A DNA stretch of 9,650 bases from Thioalkalivibrio sp. Lineage in GTDB: Bacteria > Pseudomonadota > Gammaproteobacteria > Ectothiorhodospirales > Ectothiorhodospiraceae. Below the pieces are notes generated by a model. That model ran no database searches and was not told where the DNA came from. It was given only the letters and a program-made list of their open reading frames with translations. How positions within the stretch are numbered: the stretch's first letter is position 1; the number at the start of each line of letters is the position of its first letter. This document shows, in pieces, positions 1-6,395 of this stretch. The translations under genes were made by a program, and so were the position numbers. Location: positions 1-9,650 of the forward strand of contig SKNJ01000172.1 in assembly GCA_007120575.1 (NCBI GenBank), in the 5' to 3' direction.

Positions 1-87
1 CCGGGCCGCCAGGTCGGCCGCCAGCTCGACCGCCCGCCGGGCGTGATCGGAACCGTCCAGGGCGACCAAAAGGGTCTTCAGTTGCAT
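1..87 (-). CDS. Universal stress protein (UspA family), N-terminal fragment
   Basis: Only the first 29 codons lie in the window; the gene runs off the left edge. The fragment begins MQLKTLLVALDGSDHARRAV, the first beta strand of the UspA fold: a short basic start, a hydrophobic LLVALDGS strand with the conserved Asp that contacts ATP in nucleotide-binding members, and then helix 1 (RRAVELAADLAA). These are usually small cytoplasmic dimers linked to stress survival; the partner and exact role cannot be told from this piece. I chose the ATG at 87 because a GAGGGAG Shine-Dalgarno sequence lies about 8 bases upstream and the family normally starts a few residues before this strand. An in-frame ATG at 120 would add 11 residues and is the alternative start. 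The gene is divergent from corA with a 128-bp spacer. Family assignment is fairly secure; subfamily and full domain content are unknown. Confidence 0.8.
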   Translation of the reverse strand, partial: MQLKTLLVALDGSDHARRAVELAADLAAR

Positions 88-167
88 CGCGCGCACTCCC
101 TCGTCATCCACCGCCGTCATGTTCCACCCTGCCAGACTTCCCGGACGCGCGCACCCGGCACGCGGTT

Positions 168-175
168 CGTATACT
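168..175. promoter_or_regulatory. Candidate shared -10 element between the usp and corA genes
   Basis: The palindromic core GTATAC at 169-174 gives a TATACT -10 hexamer on the plus strand (170-175), 40 bases before the corA start. It also gives a TATACG hexamer on the minus strand (173-168), about 80 bases before the usp start. Each matches the sigma-70 -10 consensus at the key first, second and (plus strand) last positions. I see no good -35 hexamer at the usual spacing for either direction, so this is a candidate only. Confidence 0.35.
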
Positions 176-215
176 CACGGAGACAGCCATTGATGCACGC
201 AAGGCAGGAACCCCG

Positions 216-1283
216 ATGACGCGCCTGTTCGAAAAGACCTATCCAGACCCCGGGGTCGCCCCGGGACATGGCGCGCGGGCGCCCGGGCCAGCCGCGGAGG
301 TCCGGGCCTGGCAGTATCGCGAACAGCAACTGGAGGAGTACTCGGGGCAATCCGCCCTCGAACAGGCGCTCCCGACGGACGGCGACGGCTTTGTCTGGAT
401 CCACCTGCAGGGCGTCCCGAGCCCGGGGCAGCTCGAACAGATCGGTACGGCCTTCGGCCTGCACCCGCTGGCGCTGGAAGACGTGCGCCACCAGGGCCAG
501 CGGCCCAAGGTCGACTACTTCGACAGCCATGCGGTGATCATCCTGAACCAGCCCGGGCTCGCGCAGGACGGGATCATCCTGGATCAGGTCAACCTGTTCG
601 TCGGGGCACGCTTCGTCATCAGTATCCATGCCGGCGAACAGGACCCGTTCACGCCAGTGCGCCAGCGCATGCGCTCGCACAGCCGCAGTTTCAATCGCCT
701 CGGGGCCCCCTACCTCGCCTATGCCCTGGCCGACGTGATCGTCGACCAGGCGTTTCCGCTGATGGAGCGCCTCGGCGAGCGCATCGAGGAACTGGAAGAA
801 TCGGTGCTCGCCAACCCCGGAAGCGACACCCTGGCGCAGGTACACACCCTGCGCCGCGAACTGCTGGTCCTGCGCCGGCAATGGTGGCCCACCCGCGATG
901 TGTTCGCCCGCCTGCTGCGCGACGACGTCGACCCGTTCGGCCTCGAGCTCGCGCCCTGGCTGCGCGACATTCATGACCACACCATCCAGATCATGGATCT
1001 GCTGGAGTCCTATCGCGAGATGGCCACCAGCCTGACCGAGGCCTACCTGTCGGCGGTCAACCAGCGTTCCAACGACGTGATCCGGGTGCTGACCATCATT
1101 GCCACGATCTTCATCCCGCTGACCTTCCTGGTCGGGGTCTATGGCATGAACTTCGCCCACCCGGACAGCCCCTGGTCGATGCCCGAACTCTACACCTACT
1201 ACGGCTACCCGGTGCTGTGGGGGTTCATGCTTGCGGTGGTGGCCCTGATGCTCTACCTGTTCCGGCGTCGCGGCTGGCTCTGA
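216..1283 (+). CDS. corA: Magnesium/cobalt transport protein CorA
   Basis: A 355-residue inner-membrane channel for Mg2+ (also Co2+/Ni2+) that works as a homopentamer with a large cytoplasmic domain; length is close to that of Thermotoga CorA. Residues 1-285 are soluble, with the typical core FGLHPLALEDVRHQGQRPK from residue 80, followed by the long charged helices (residues about 180-285) that form the stalk. Two C-terminal membrane helices follow: about 288-309, ending in the family signature YGMN (GMN at 310-312), and about 331-350, ending in the basic tail RRRGWL. The periplasmic loop carries MPEL, usual for CorA and not for the zinc exporter ZntB. The ATG at 216 follows AGGAA by 6 bases. 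The N-terminal 35 residues, rich in Pro, Gly and Ala, are probably disordered. The gene diverges from usp and its stop lies 32 bp from the convergent methyltransferase gene. Confidence is high for the family; ion preference is inferred. Confidence 0.95.
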   Translation: MTRLFEKTYPDPGVAPGHGARAPGPAAEVRAWQYREQQLEEYSGQSALEQALPTDGDGFVWIHLQGVPSPGQLEQIGTAFGLHPLALEDVRHQGQRPKVDYFDSHAVIILNQPGLAQDGIILDQVNLFVGARFVISIHAGEQDPFTPVRQRMRSHSRSFNRLGAPYLAYALADVIVDQAFPLMERLGERIEELEESVLANPGSDTLAQVHTLRRELLVLRRQWWPTRDVFARLLRDDVDPFGLELAPWLRDIHDHTIQIMDLLESYREMATSLTEAYLSAVNQRSNDVIRVLTIIATIFIPLTFLVGVYGMNFAHPDSPWSMPELYTYYGYPVLWGFMLAVVALMLYLFRRRGWL

Positions 1284-1315
1284 CTCGCACGCCGACGGCG
1301 CTGGCTGGCTGACAG

Positions 1316-1933
1316 CTACCCTGCACCAGGCACCGACCGCCGCCGCCAGAACAGGATCTGGTTGTTGACCGGCATATCGATCACCGCCGCGAGCACGAGC
1401 CCCTCGCCAGCGGCCAGCGCCTCCAGGTCGGCACGGTCGCGCACCCCCATGCCCGGATCCTGCTGACGCAGCGCACGGTCGAAGCGTTCGTTGGAGTCGG
1501 CGGTATGCCGCCCGTCATGGGCAAACGGCCCGTACAGGGCAAACAGCCCCTGCGGCGCCAGTACCCGCCCTGCCCCGGCAAACAGGGCCTCCACGGCAGG
1601 CCAGTGCATGATGTGCACGGTATTGGCGCTGTAGACATAGTCGAATGGGCCCTCGGGCCAGGCATCCGTGCGCACGTCCAGTGCCCGGAACGGACGCAGG
1701 TTGGGCAGCGCCACCTCGGTGCGCCATGCCTCCACCCCGGCCCGACTGCTCTGCACGTCGGTGGGCAGCCAGTCCAGATGCGGCAGGGCGGCGGCGAAAT
1801 GGATGGCGTGCTGGCCGGTGCCGGCCCCGACCTCCAGCACCCGCCCGGGTGTGGCGAACTGCTCGCGCAGCACACCGAGGATCGGTTCCCGATTCTCCTC
1901 CGCGGCCGGTGCAAACGGCTTTCCTGATGACAT
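1316..1933 (-). CDS. DUF938 family class I SAM-dependent methyltransferase
   Basis: A 205-residue soluble protein of the DUF938 (UPF0585) family, whose human member is METTL26; the methylated substrate is not known for the family. The start MSSGKPFAPAAEENREPIL is the family's characteristic N-terminus, in which the xPAxxRNxxPI-type stretch precedes the Rossmann fold. SAM motif I is VLEVGAGTGQHAIHF (GAGTG at 36-40), followed by the acidic end of strand 2 in LPTD (D59), then ALDV and a motif IV-like FDYVYSANTVHIMHW with the family's conserved NxxHI. The C-terminal PVNNQILFWRR is also typical. I placed the start at 1933 and not at the upstream in-frame ATG at 2140: GGGAG lies 7-8 bases before 1933, and the extra 69 residues would overlap the divergent DUF151 gene and look non-coding. 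The stop is TAG. Family is confident; a specific function should not be inferred. Confidence 0.9.
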   Translation of the reverse strand: MSSGKPFAPAAEENREPILGVLREQFATPGRVLEVGAGTGQHAIHFAAALPHLDWLPTDVQSSRAGVEAWRTEVALPNLRPFRALDVRTDAWPEGPFDYVYSANTVHIMHWPAVEALFAGAGRVLAPQGLFALYGPFAHDGRHTADSNERFDRALRQQDPGMGVRDRADLEALAAGEGLVLAAVIDMPVNNQILFWRRRSVPGAG

Positions 1934-2074
1934 TACGAGCTCCCGCTGGCAGCGATCCGCTGCATTCCACCAGAGAGAGGCTCCATACCGTCTCCCCATT
2001 TCGACCCGGCCATTCTGGACGCCCTGACAGGACACTGCCATGCTTCCGGGACACCCCGTCGCGAGGTCGCCATC

Positions 2075-2923
2075 ATGCCGCTCCGTCTGCTTGCCCGGTT
2101 CGTGGTTCCGTGGCTTGTCCTGCTGCTGGCCGCCGGCCACGCGAGCGCGCGCGAGATGACCAGCGACCCGGATCGCCTGCTGCCCGTGGAACTGGCCACC
2201 GTCGGGGTCGACAGCGACACCGGATCACCGATCGCCCTGCTGCGGGAGCCGGACTCCGGCGAGGTCGTACCCATCGTGATCGGCACCGACCAGGCGCGCG
2301 CGATCCTGCTGGCGATGCACGAGGTCCCGCTGTCACGTCCGCAAACCCACGACCTGCTGCTGGACGTGCTCGGCGCACTGGACGCACAACTGGAACGCGT
2401 GCTCGTGGACAGCCTGGACAACGGAACCTACCTCGGCTGGCTGGAGATCCGCGTGGCCGGCGAGGACCAGCCCCGCCACATCGACACCCGGCCCAGCGAC
2501 GGGCTGGCGCTGGCCGTGCGCACCGGTGCCGAGATCCGGGTGGCGCCCGAGATCCTGGAGGCCGGGGTTCCGTTCGACTATGCCCCGCCCGGCAACGACG
2601 AAGTGGTCACCGCGCTGGGCATCACGGTGATCGAGGCCCGCGACGATCTGCGCGAGGCCCTCAACCTGCCACCGGATCCCGGGGTCCTGGTCACCCGCGC
2701 CATCGGCGCGGCGGCACGCGCCGGACTCGCCGAAGGGGCGCTGATCCTGGAGGTCAACGGCGAGGTCCCGGACACACCGATGGACTTCCTGGATGCCGTC
2801 TCCGCTACCCCCGACGGCGAGGAGGCCGAGCTGCGCTACTGGCTGAACGGCGCGGAACACCGCATCCACCTGCCGACCGACGCCCCGCGGATCGAAAAAT
2901 CCGACGACGCCCTCGCGGTCTGA
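2075..2923 (+). CDS. Secreted bifunctional nuclease (DUF151) domain protein with C-terminal PDZ-like domain
   Basis: A 282-residue protein. Residues 1-25 form a clear Sec signal peptide: basic start MPLRLLAR, hydrophobic core VVPWLVLLLAAG, and AxA cleavage site ASA before R26. Residues about 38-165 are a DUF151/bifunctional nuclease (BFN) domain, with IVIGTDQARAIL, the THDLL helix and the hallmark RPSDGLALAVR at 139-149. Residues about 182-272 look like a PDZ domain: GVLVTRAI at 203-210, then AGLAEGALILEVNGE at 216-230. BFN homologues have been reported with DNase and RNase activity or as stress-response factors, usually in the cytoplasm; the fusion and export here suggest an envelope role, possibly peptide- or protein-binding, which is inference. 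There is no lipobox cysteine, so it should be soluble in the periplasm. GAGGT lies about 9 bases before the ATG. It diverges from the methyltransferase (141-bp spacer) and converges on pgi. Nuclease activity is unproven. Confidence 0.88.
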   Translation: MPLRLLARFVVPWLVLLLAAGHASAREMTSDPDRLLPVELATVGVDSDTGSPIALLREPDSGEVVPIVIGTDQARAILLAMHEVPLSRPQTHDLLLDVLGALDAQLERVLVDSLDNGTYLGWLEIRVAGEDQPRHIDTRPSDGLALAVRTGAEIRVAPEILEAGVPFDYAPPGNDEVVTALGITVIEARDDLREALNLPPDPGVLVTRAIGAAARAGLAEGALILEVNGEVPDTPMDFLDAVSATPDGEEAELRYWLNGAEHRIHLPTDAPRIEKSDDALAV

Positions 2924-2946
2924 AGGACGGCACGCGCCGGCGGTTC

Positions 2947-4623
2947 TCAGTCGCCGCGCGCCACAGGCAGGCGCGGGCGCAACCACTCCAGGGTGGCCCG
3001 GGTGGCCGGGTCGCGGGCGGTTGCATCGCCATCCGCGGCGTCGAAGGCCTGCATCACCTGCCCGGCGAGCTGCTTGCCAAGTTCCACCCCCCACTGATCG
3101 AAGGCGTTAATCCCCCACAGACTCGCGAGCACGTAGATCTTGTGTTCGAACAGCGCGATCAGGGCCCCCAGCGTGGCCGGGTCCAGGCGCTCCAGCAGGA
3201 TCACGGTACTGGGGCGATTGCCCGGAAAGGTCCGGTGGCGGGCCAGCGCCTCGATCGCCTCCGGGGTTTGCCCTTCGGACGCCATCTCGGCACGTACCTC
3301 CGTCTCGGTGCGCCCCACGGCGAGCGCCTCGGCCTGCGCCAGCAGGTTGGCCAGCAGCAACGGGTGCTGGGCGGGCAGGTCATGCTCCGGCCGCGCCACC
3401 CCGACAAACTCCGCCGGGATCAGCCGGGTTCCCTGGTGCAGAAGCTGATAGAACGCGTGCTGGCCGTCGGTCCCCACCGCGCCCCAGACGATCGCCCCGG
3501 TGTCCTCGCTGACCGCTTCCCCGTCCACACGCACGCACTTGCCCAGACTCTCCATCTCCGCCTGCTGCAGGTACGCGGGCCACAGCGCCAGCCGCTCGTC
3601 GTAGGGCAGCACCGCGCGCGCCTCGGCGCCCAGGCCATTCTGATTCCACCAGTCGACCAGCGCCATGCGCACCGCGGCATTGTCGCGCAGGGGGGTCGTG
3701 CGCACATGCTCATCCAGCGCGTGCGCCCCGCCCAGGAAGGCGCGGAACCCGTCCATCCCGAGTTGCAGGGCCACCGGCATCCCGATCACCGACCATACCG
3801 AATAGCGCCCGCCGACCCAGTCCCAGAACCCGAACATGTTTTCCGGGTCGATCCCGAACTCCACCACCCGCTCGTGCGCCGTGGACACCGCGACGAAATG
3901 GCGGGCCACTGCCCCCGCGTCGGGGGCGTGCCGCAGCAGCCAGGCGCGCGCGGCACGGGCATTGGTCAGGGTCTCGAGGGTACCGAAGGTCTTCGAGGCG
4001 ACAATGAACAGCGTGGTCTCCGGGTCGACCTCCCGCAGCACGGAGGACAATGCAGCCCCGTCGATATTGGAGACGAAGTGCAGCGCCAGGGGTGCTCCCT
4101 CGCGGGTAGCGCGCGCATGCGGCGCCAGCGCCCGGCACACCATACGCGGACCGAGATCGGAGCCGCCGATCCCGATGTTCACCACGTGCCGGATCGGCCG
4201 GCCGGTGTAGCCGACATGCGTGCCGTCATGCACCCGCTGCACGAATGTGGCCATGCGGTCGAGTTCGGCGTGTACCTGCGGGACAACGTCCTCGCCGTCG
4301 ACCCGGCATTCGGCCTCCCGCGGCAGACGCAGCGCGGTATGCAGCGCGGCACGCCCCTCGGTGGTATTCACTCGCTCGCCACGGAACAGGCGCTCCATCG
4401 CCTGCGCAACCCCGCGTTCGGCGGCCGCCTCCGTCAGGCGTTCCCAGGCGGGTCCGTCCAGACGCTGGCGTGTCCAGTCCAGGCGCAGCCCGGCAACCTC
4501 CTGTACGTCCCGGGTGAATCGCTCCGGATCGCGCTCCAGCAGCGTCCGCAGGGTATCCGGCTCCAGCCGCCGGCGTTCGTCATGCAACACCGCCGGCATT
4601 GCCGGCCCTCTATCCAGCGCCAT
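2947..4623 (-). CDS. pgi: Glucose-6-phosphate isomerase
   Basis: A 558-residue cytoplasmic enzyme, similar in length to E. coli Pgi (549), that interconverts glucose-6-phosphate and fructose-6-phosphate in glycolysis and gluconeogenesis and supplies G6P toward glycogen. Signature 1 is DWVGGRYSVWSVIG, with GGRYS at 271-275. The catalytic base is the Glu of QAEMESLGK (E358, equivalent to Glu357 of the mammalian enzyme) and the ring-opening His is in DGQHAFYQLLHQG (H389). Signature 2 is NAFDQWGVELGK, ending in K517, the active-site lysine. NIGIGGSDLGPRM, part of the phosphate-binding SIS fold, is also present, so all expected catalytic residues are intact. The ATG at 4623 has a strong AGGAG about 7 bases upstream. 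The gene diverges from glgA; its stop lies only 23 bp from that of the DUF151-PDZ gene. Confidence 0.98.
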   Translation of the reverse strand: MALDRGPAMPAVLHDERRRLEPDTLRTLLERDPERFTRDVQEVAGLRLDWTRQRLDGPAWERLTEAAAERGVAQAMERLFRGERVNTTEGRAALHTALRLPREAECRVDGEDVVPQVHAELDRMATFVQRVHDGTHVGYTGRPIRHVVNIGIGGSDLGPRMVCRALAPHARATREGAPLALHFVSNIDGAALSSVLREVDPETTLFIVASKTFGTLETLTNARAARAWLLRHAPDAGAVARHFVAVSTAHERVVEFGIDPENMFGFWDWVGGRYSVWSVIGMPVALQLGMDGFRAFLGGAHALDEHVRTTPLRDNAAVRMALVDWWNQNGLGAEARAVLPYDERLALWPAYLQQAEMESLGKCVRVDGEAVSEDTGAIVWGAVGTDGQHAFYQLLHQGTRLIPAEFVGVARPEHDLPAQHPLLLANLLAQAEALAVGRTETEVRAEMASEGQTPEAIEALARHRTFPGNRPSTVILLERLDPATLGALIALFEHKIYVLASLWGINAFDQWGVELGKQLAGQVMQAFDAADGDATARDPATRATLEWLRPRLPVARGD

Positions 4624-4650
4624 CTACGATCTCCTGTTGTGCCCGGGGGA

Positions 4651-4666
4651 CACGGATTCACGGATC
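4651..4666. repeat. Tandem 8-bp direct repeat upstream of pgi
   Basis: CACGGATT is followed immediately by CACGGATC (7 of 8 identical), 28-43 bases upstream of the pgi start and so within its probable leader or promoter. Tandem half-sites like this can be bound by a regulator, but the repeat is short and may be chance. Confidence 0.3.
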
Positions 4667-4762
4667 CGCCCGCAGCATGCCGGTGGCTCCCCGGCCAGCT
4701 GCGCGCATTCATTTTCCGGTGATCATGGTACCGCCGTTCGCCTCCGTGTTCCCGGACATGCT

Positions 4763-4778
4763 GCGCTACAATCAGCGC
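4763..4778 (+). promoter_or_regulatory. Candidate glgA promoter -10 inside a small inverted repeat
   Basis: TACAAT at 4767-4772 matches the sigma-70 -10 consensus at five of six positions and would start transcription around 4779, about 47 bases before the glgA ATG. It is framed by GCGCT (4763-4767) and AGCGC (4774-4778), an inverted repeat that spans the hexamer. No recognisable -35 hexamer sits 16-18 bases upstream, so the promoter, if real, may be weak or need an activator. The rest of the 202-bp pgi-glgA spacer shows no coding sequence. Confidence 0.4.
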
Positions 4779-4825
4779 CCGGGGGCCGGGTTCCGCCGGT
4801 CCCGTTCGCAACCTGGAATCTGTAC

Positions 4826-6313
4826 ATGCGTATCCTGTTCGCCAGCAGCGAGGCCTATGGTCTGGTCAAGACCGGCGGGCTCGCCGATGTCAGCGCCGCC
4901 CTGCCCACCGCCCTGCGCCGCAAGCGCCAGGACGTGCGTCTGGTCGTCCCCGGCTACCCGGAGGCCTGCCGCAACCTGGTGGACGCGAGCCCGCGCCCCG
5001 GCCCCGATGGCGCACCCTGGCAGATCATCGAGGGCCGCCTGCCGGGTACCCGACTACCGGTCTACCTGATCGACTGGCCGGAATTCTTCCAGCGCGCCGG
5101 CAACCCGTATACCGCCAGCAATGGCATGGACTGGCCGGACAACGCGCAGCGATTTGGCGGCTTTGCACGCGCCATCGCGGCGCTGGCACGCGACGAGGCG
5201 GGCCTGGACTGGACACCGGAGATCATCCACCTGAACGACTGGCAGACCGGGCTGGTGCCGCTGCTGCTGGACCCGGAACGCACCGGCGTCGAACGCCCTC
5301 GAACCGTGTTCACCATCCACAATCTGGCCTATCAGGGGCTGTTCCCCGCCAGCACCCTGAGCGAACTGGGCCTGCCGACGGAGTTGTGGCACCCGGAGGG
5401 GCTGGAATTCCACCAGCAGCTGTCGTTCATGAAGGCCGGGCTGGTGTTTTCCGACCTGATCACCACGGTCTCCCCGACCTATGCGCGCGAGATCCAGGAG
5501 CCGGCATCCGGCATGGGCCTGGACGGGTTGCTGCGAGCCCGCGGCGAGGTCCTGTACGGCATCCTCAACGGGGTCGACTACAGCGCCTGGGACCCGTCCC
5601 GCGATCGCCACATCCCCGTTCGCTACAGCGCCGAGGAGCTGTCCGGCAAGGCCGCGAACAAGGCCGCGCTGCAACGCCGGCTGGGCCTGGAGCCGGACCC
5701 GGAGATCCCGCTGCTGGGGCATGTCGGACGCATGGTCGAGCAAAAGGGCATGGACCTGATCCACGCGGCCTGCACGCCGCTGGTGGAATCCGGGCGCGTC
5801 CAGCTTGCGCTGGTCGGTTCCGGCCAGAAGGACCTGGAGCATGCCAGCGGTGCGCTGGCACGGACCCATCCCGGCCGGGTCGGCGTCCATATCGGCTACG
5901 ACGAGCCCCTGGCCCACCTGCTGGAAGCCGGTTCGGACCTGTTCCTGATGCCCTCGCGCTTCGAGCCCTGTGGCCTGAACCAGCTGTACAGCCTGCGCTA
6001 CGGCACGCCGCCGGTGGTGCATGCGACCGGCGGCCTGGCCGATACCGTGGTCGATGCCACGCCGGAGGCACTCGCCAGCGGCGCGGCCACCGGCTTCAGC
6101 TTCACTCCGGACACCCTGGCATCGCTGACCGGGGCCCTGGAACGCGCCCTGGCCCTCTACCGCGCGCGCGACGACGGGGACTGGGCCCAGTTGCAACGCA
6201 ACGGGATGACGCGCGACTTCGGCTGGGGCACCAGTGCCGACGCCTATCTCGCGCTCTACCGACAGTGGGCTCCCCGCGGCCGCCGGCGTGCGGCGGCCGG
6301 ATCTGCGCTATAA
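4826..6313 (+). CDS. glgA: Glycogen synthase (ADP-glucose type)
   Basis: A 495-residue GT5-family glycosyltransferase, slightly longer than E. coli GlgA (477), that transfers glucose from ADP-glucose to the growing alpha-1,4-glucan. The N-terminal GT-B half opens MRILFASSEAYGLVKTGGLADV, with KTGGLADV (K15) binding ADP-glucose and HLNDWQTG in the position of the E. coli AHDWHAG motif. The C-terminal half (from about residue 290) has GRMVEQKG with R302 and K307 (the nucleotide-phosphate ligands R300 and K305 of E. coli), SRFEPCGLNQLYSLRYGT with E380 (equivalent to E377), and HATGGLADTV. All key residues are present. The start is set by homology; its Shine-Dalgarno sequence is weak (GGAA about 8 bases upstream). 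Reading upstream in the same frame is open but falls in the spacer and pgi antisense. No glgB, glgC or glgP is in the window, so this is not a full glg operon. The TAA stop overlaps the likely -10 of ppc. Confidence 0.97.
   Translation: MRILFASSEAYGLVKTGGLADVSAALPTALRRKRQDVRLVVPGYPEACRNLVDASPRPGPDGAPWQIIEGRLPGTRLPVYLIDWPEFFQRAGNPYTASNGMDWPDNAQRFGGFARAIAALARDEAGLDWTPEIIHLNDWQTGLVPLLLDPERTGVERPRTVFTIHNLAYQGLFPASTLSELGLPTELWHPEGLEFHQQLSFMKAGLVFSDLITTVSPTYAREIQEPASGMGLDGLLRARGEVLYGILNGVDYSAWDPSRDRHIPVRYSAEELSGKAANKAALQRRLGLEPDPEIPLLGHVGRMVEQKGMDLIHAACTPLVESGRVQLALVGSGQKDLEHASGALARTHPGRVGVHIGYDEPLAHLLEAGSDLFLMPSRFEPCGLNQLYSLRYGTPPVVHATGGLADTVVDATPEALASGAATGFSFTPDTLASLTGALERALALYRARDDGDWAQLQRNGMTRDFGWGTSADAYLALYRQWAPRGRRRAAAGSAL
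6278..6298. repeat. 8-bp perfect inverted repeat at the 3' end of glgA
   Basis: GGCCGCCG (6278-6285) and CGGCGGCC (6291-6298) are perfectly complementary around a 5-base loop and encode part of the glgA Arg/Ala-rich tail. They sit 13 bases before the stop codon. In RNA this would be a GC-only hairpin near the mRNA end; without a U-tract it is not a classical intrinsic terminator. It also covers the place where a -35 box for ppc would lie. Confidence 0.45.
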
Positions 6314-6314
6314 T
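6309..6314 (+). promoter_or_regulatory. Consensus -10 box (TATAAT) for ppc, overlapping the glgA stop codon
   Basis: TATAAT at 6309-6314 is a perfect sigma-70 -10 hexamer, rare in such GC-rich DNA, and lies 82 bases before the ppc ATG. Its third to fifth bases are the TAA stop of glgA. The start point would fall near 6321, giving a leader of about 75 bases containing the hairpin at 6353-6378. The -35 region falls in GC-rich coding sequence with no TTGACA-like hexamer. Readthrough from glgA is also possible, so ppc may have both sources of transcript. Confidence 0.5.
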
Positions 6315-6352
6315 TTCGCCTTTGCGCCAAACGTGGCGTGCAACCACGACCC

Positions 6353-6378
6353 CGGGGCCGGCCGCAGCGCCGGCCCCG
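6353..6378 (+). repeat. 10-bp perfect hairpin in the ppc leader
   Basis: CGGGGCCGGC (6353-6362) and GCCGGCCCCG (6369-6378) are perfect reverse complements around the 6-base loop CGCAGC. The stem is made only of G-C pairs and ends 17 bases before the ppc ATG. It is too close to the start for a simple rho-independent terminator and has no U-tract. It could instead end glgA transcripts with help from Rho, stabilise the ppc mRNA 5' end, or limit ribosome access. Confidence 0.55.
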
Positions 6379-6395
6379 TGCGTACGGGCGAGCCA

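Noticed and set aside
117..1160. A 347-codon minus-strand open frame opposite corA
   Set aside because: It mirrors corA codon by codon, has no recognisable domain, and corA is secure by its GMN motif and membrane helices.
2024..2029. CTGACA as a -35 box for the DUF151-PDZ gene
   Set aside because: No -10-like hexamer follows at 16-18 bases, and the distance to the ATG at 2075 is too short for a normal leader.
1934..2140. A 69-residue N-terminal extension of the methyltransferase
   Set aside because: The internal ATG at 1933 has a good Shine-Dalgarno and begins the family's conserved N-terminus; the extension overlaps the DUF151 gene and looks non-coding.
1645..4722. A 1025-codon open frame on the plus strand, crossing the methyltransferase, the DUF151-PDZ gene and pgi
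   Set aside because: It is mostly antisense or out of frame to three well-recognised genes, its protein is a low-complexity Arg/Pro/Gly/Ala mix with no family resemblance, and long chance frames are normal in GC-rich DNA where stops are rare.
5054..6196. A 380-codon minus-strand open frame inside glgA, and a 465-codon one at 7350-8747 inside ppc
   Set aside because: Both are antisense to strongly conserved enzymes, rich in Gln, Gly, His and Val as expected for mirror frames, and have no convincing ribosome site.
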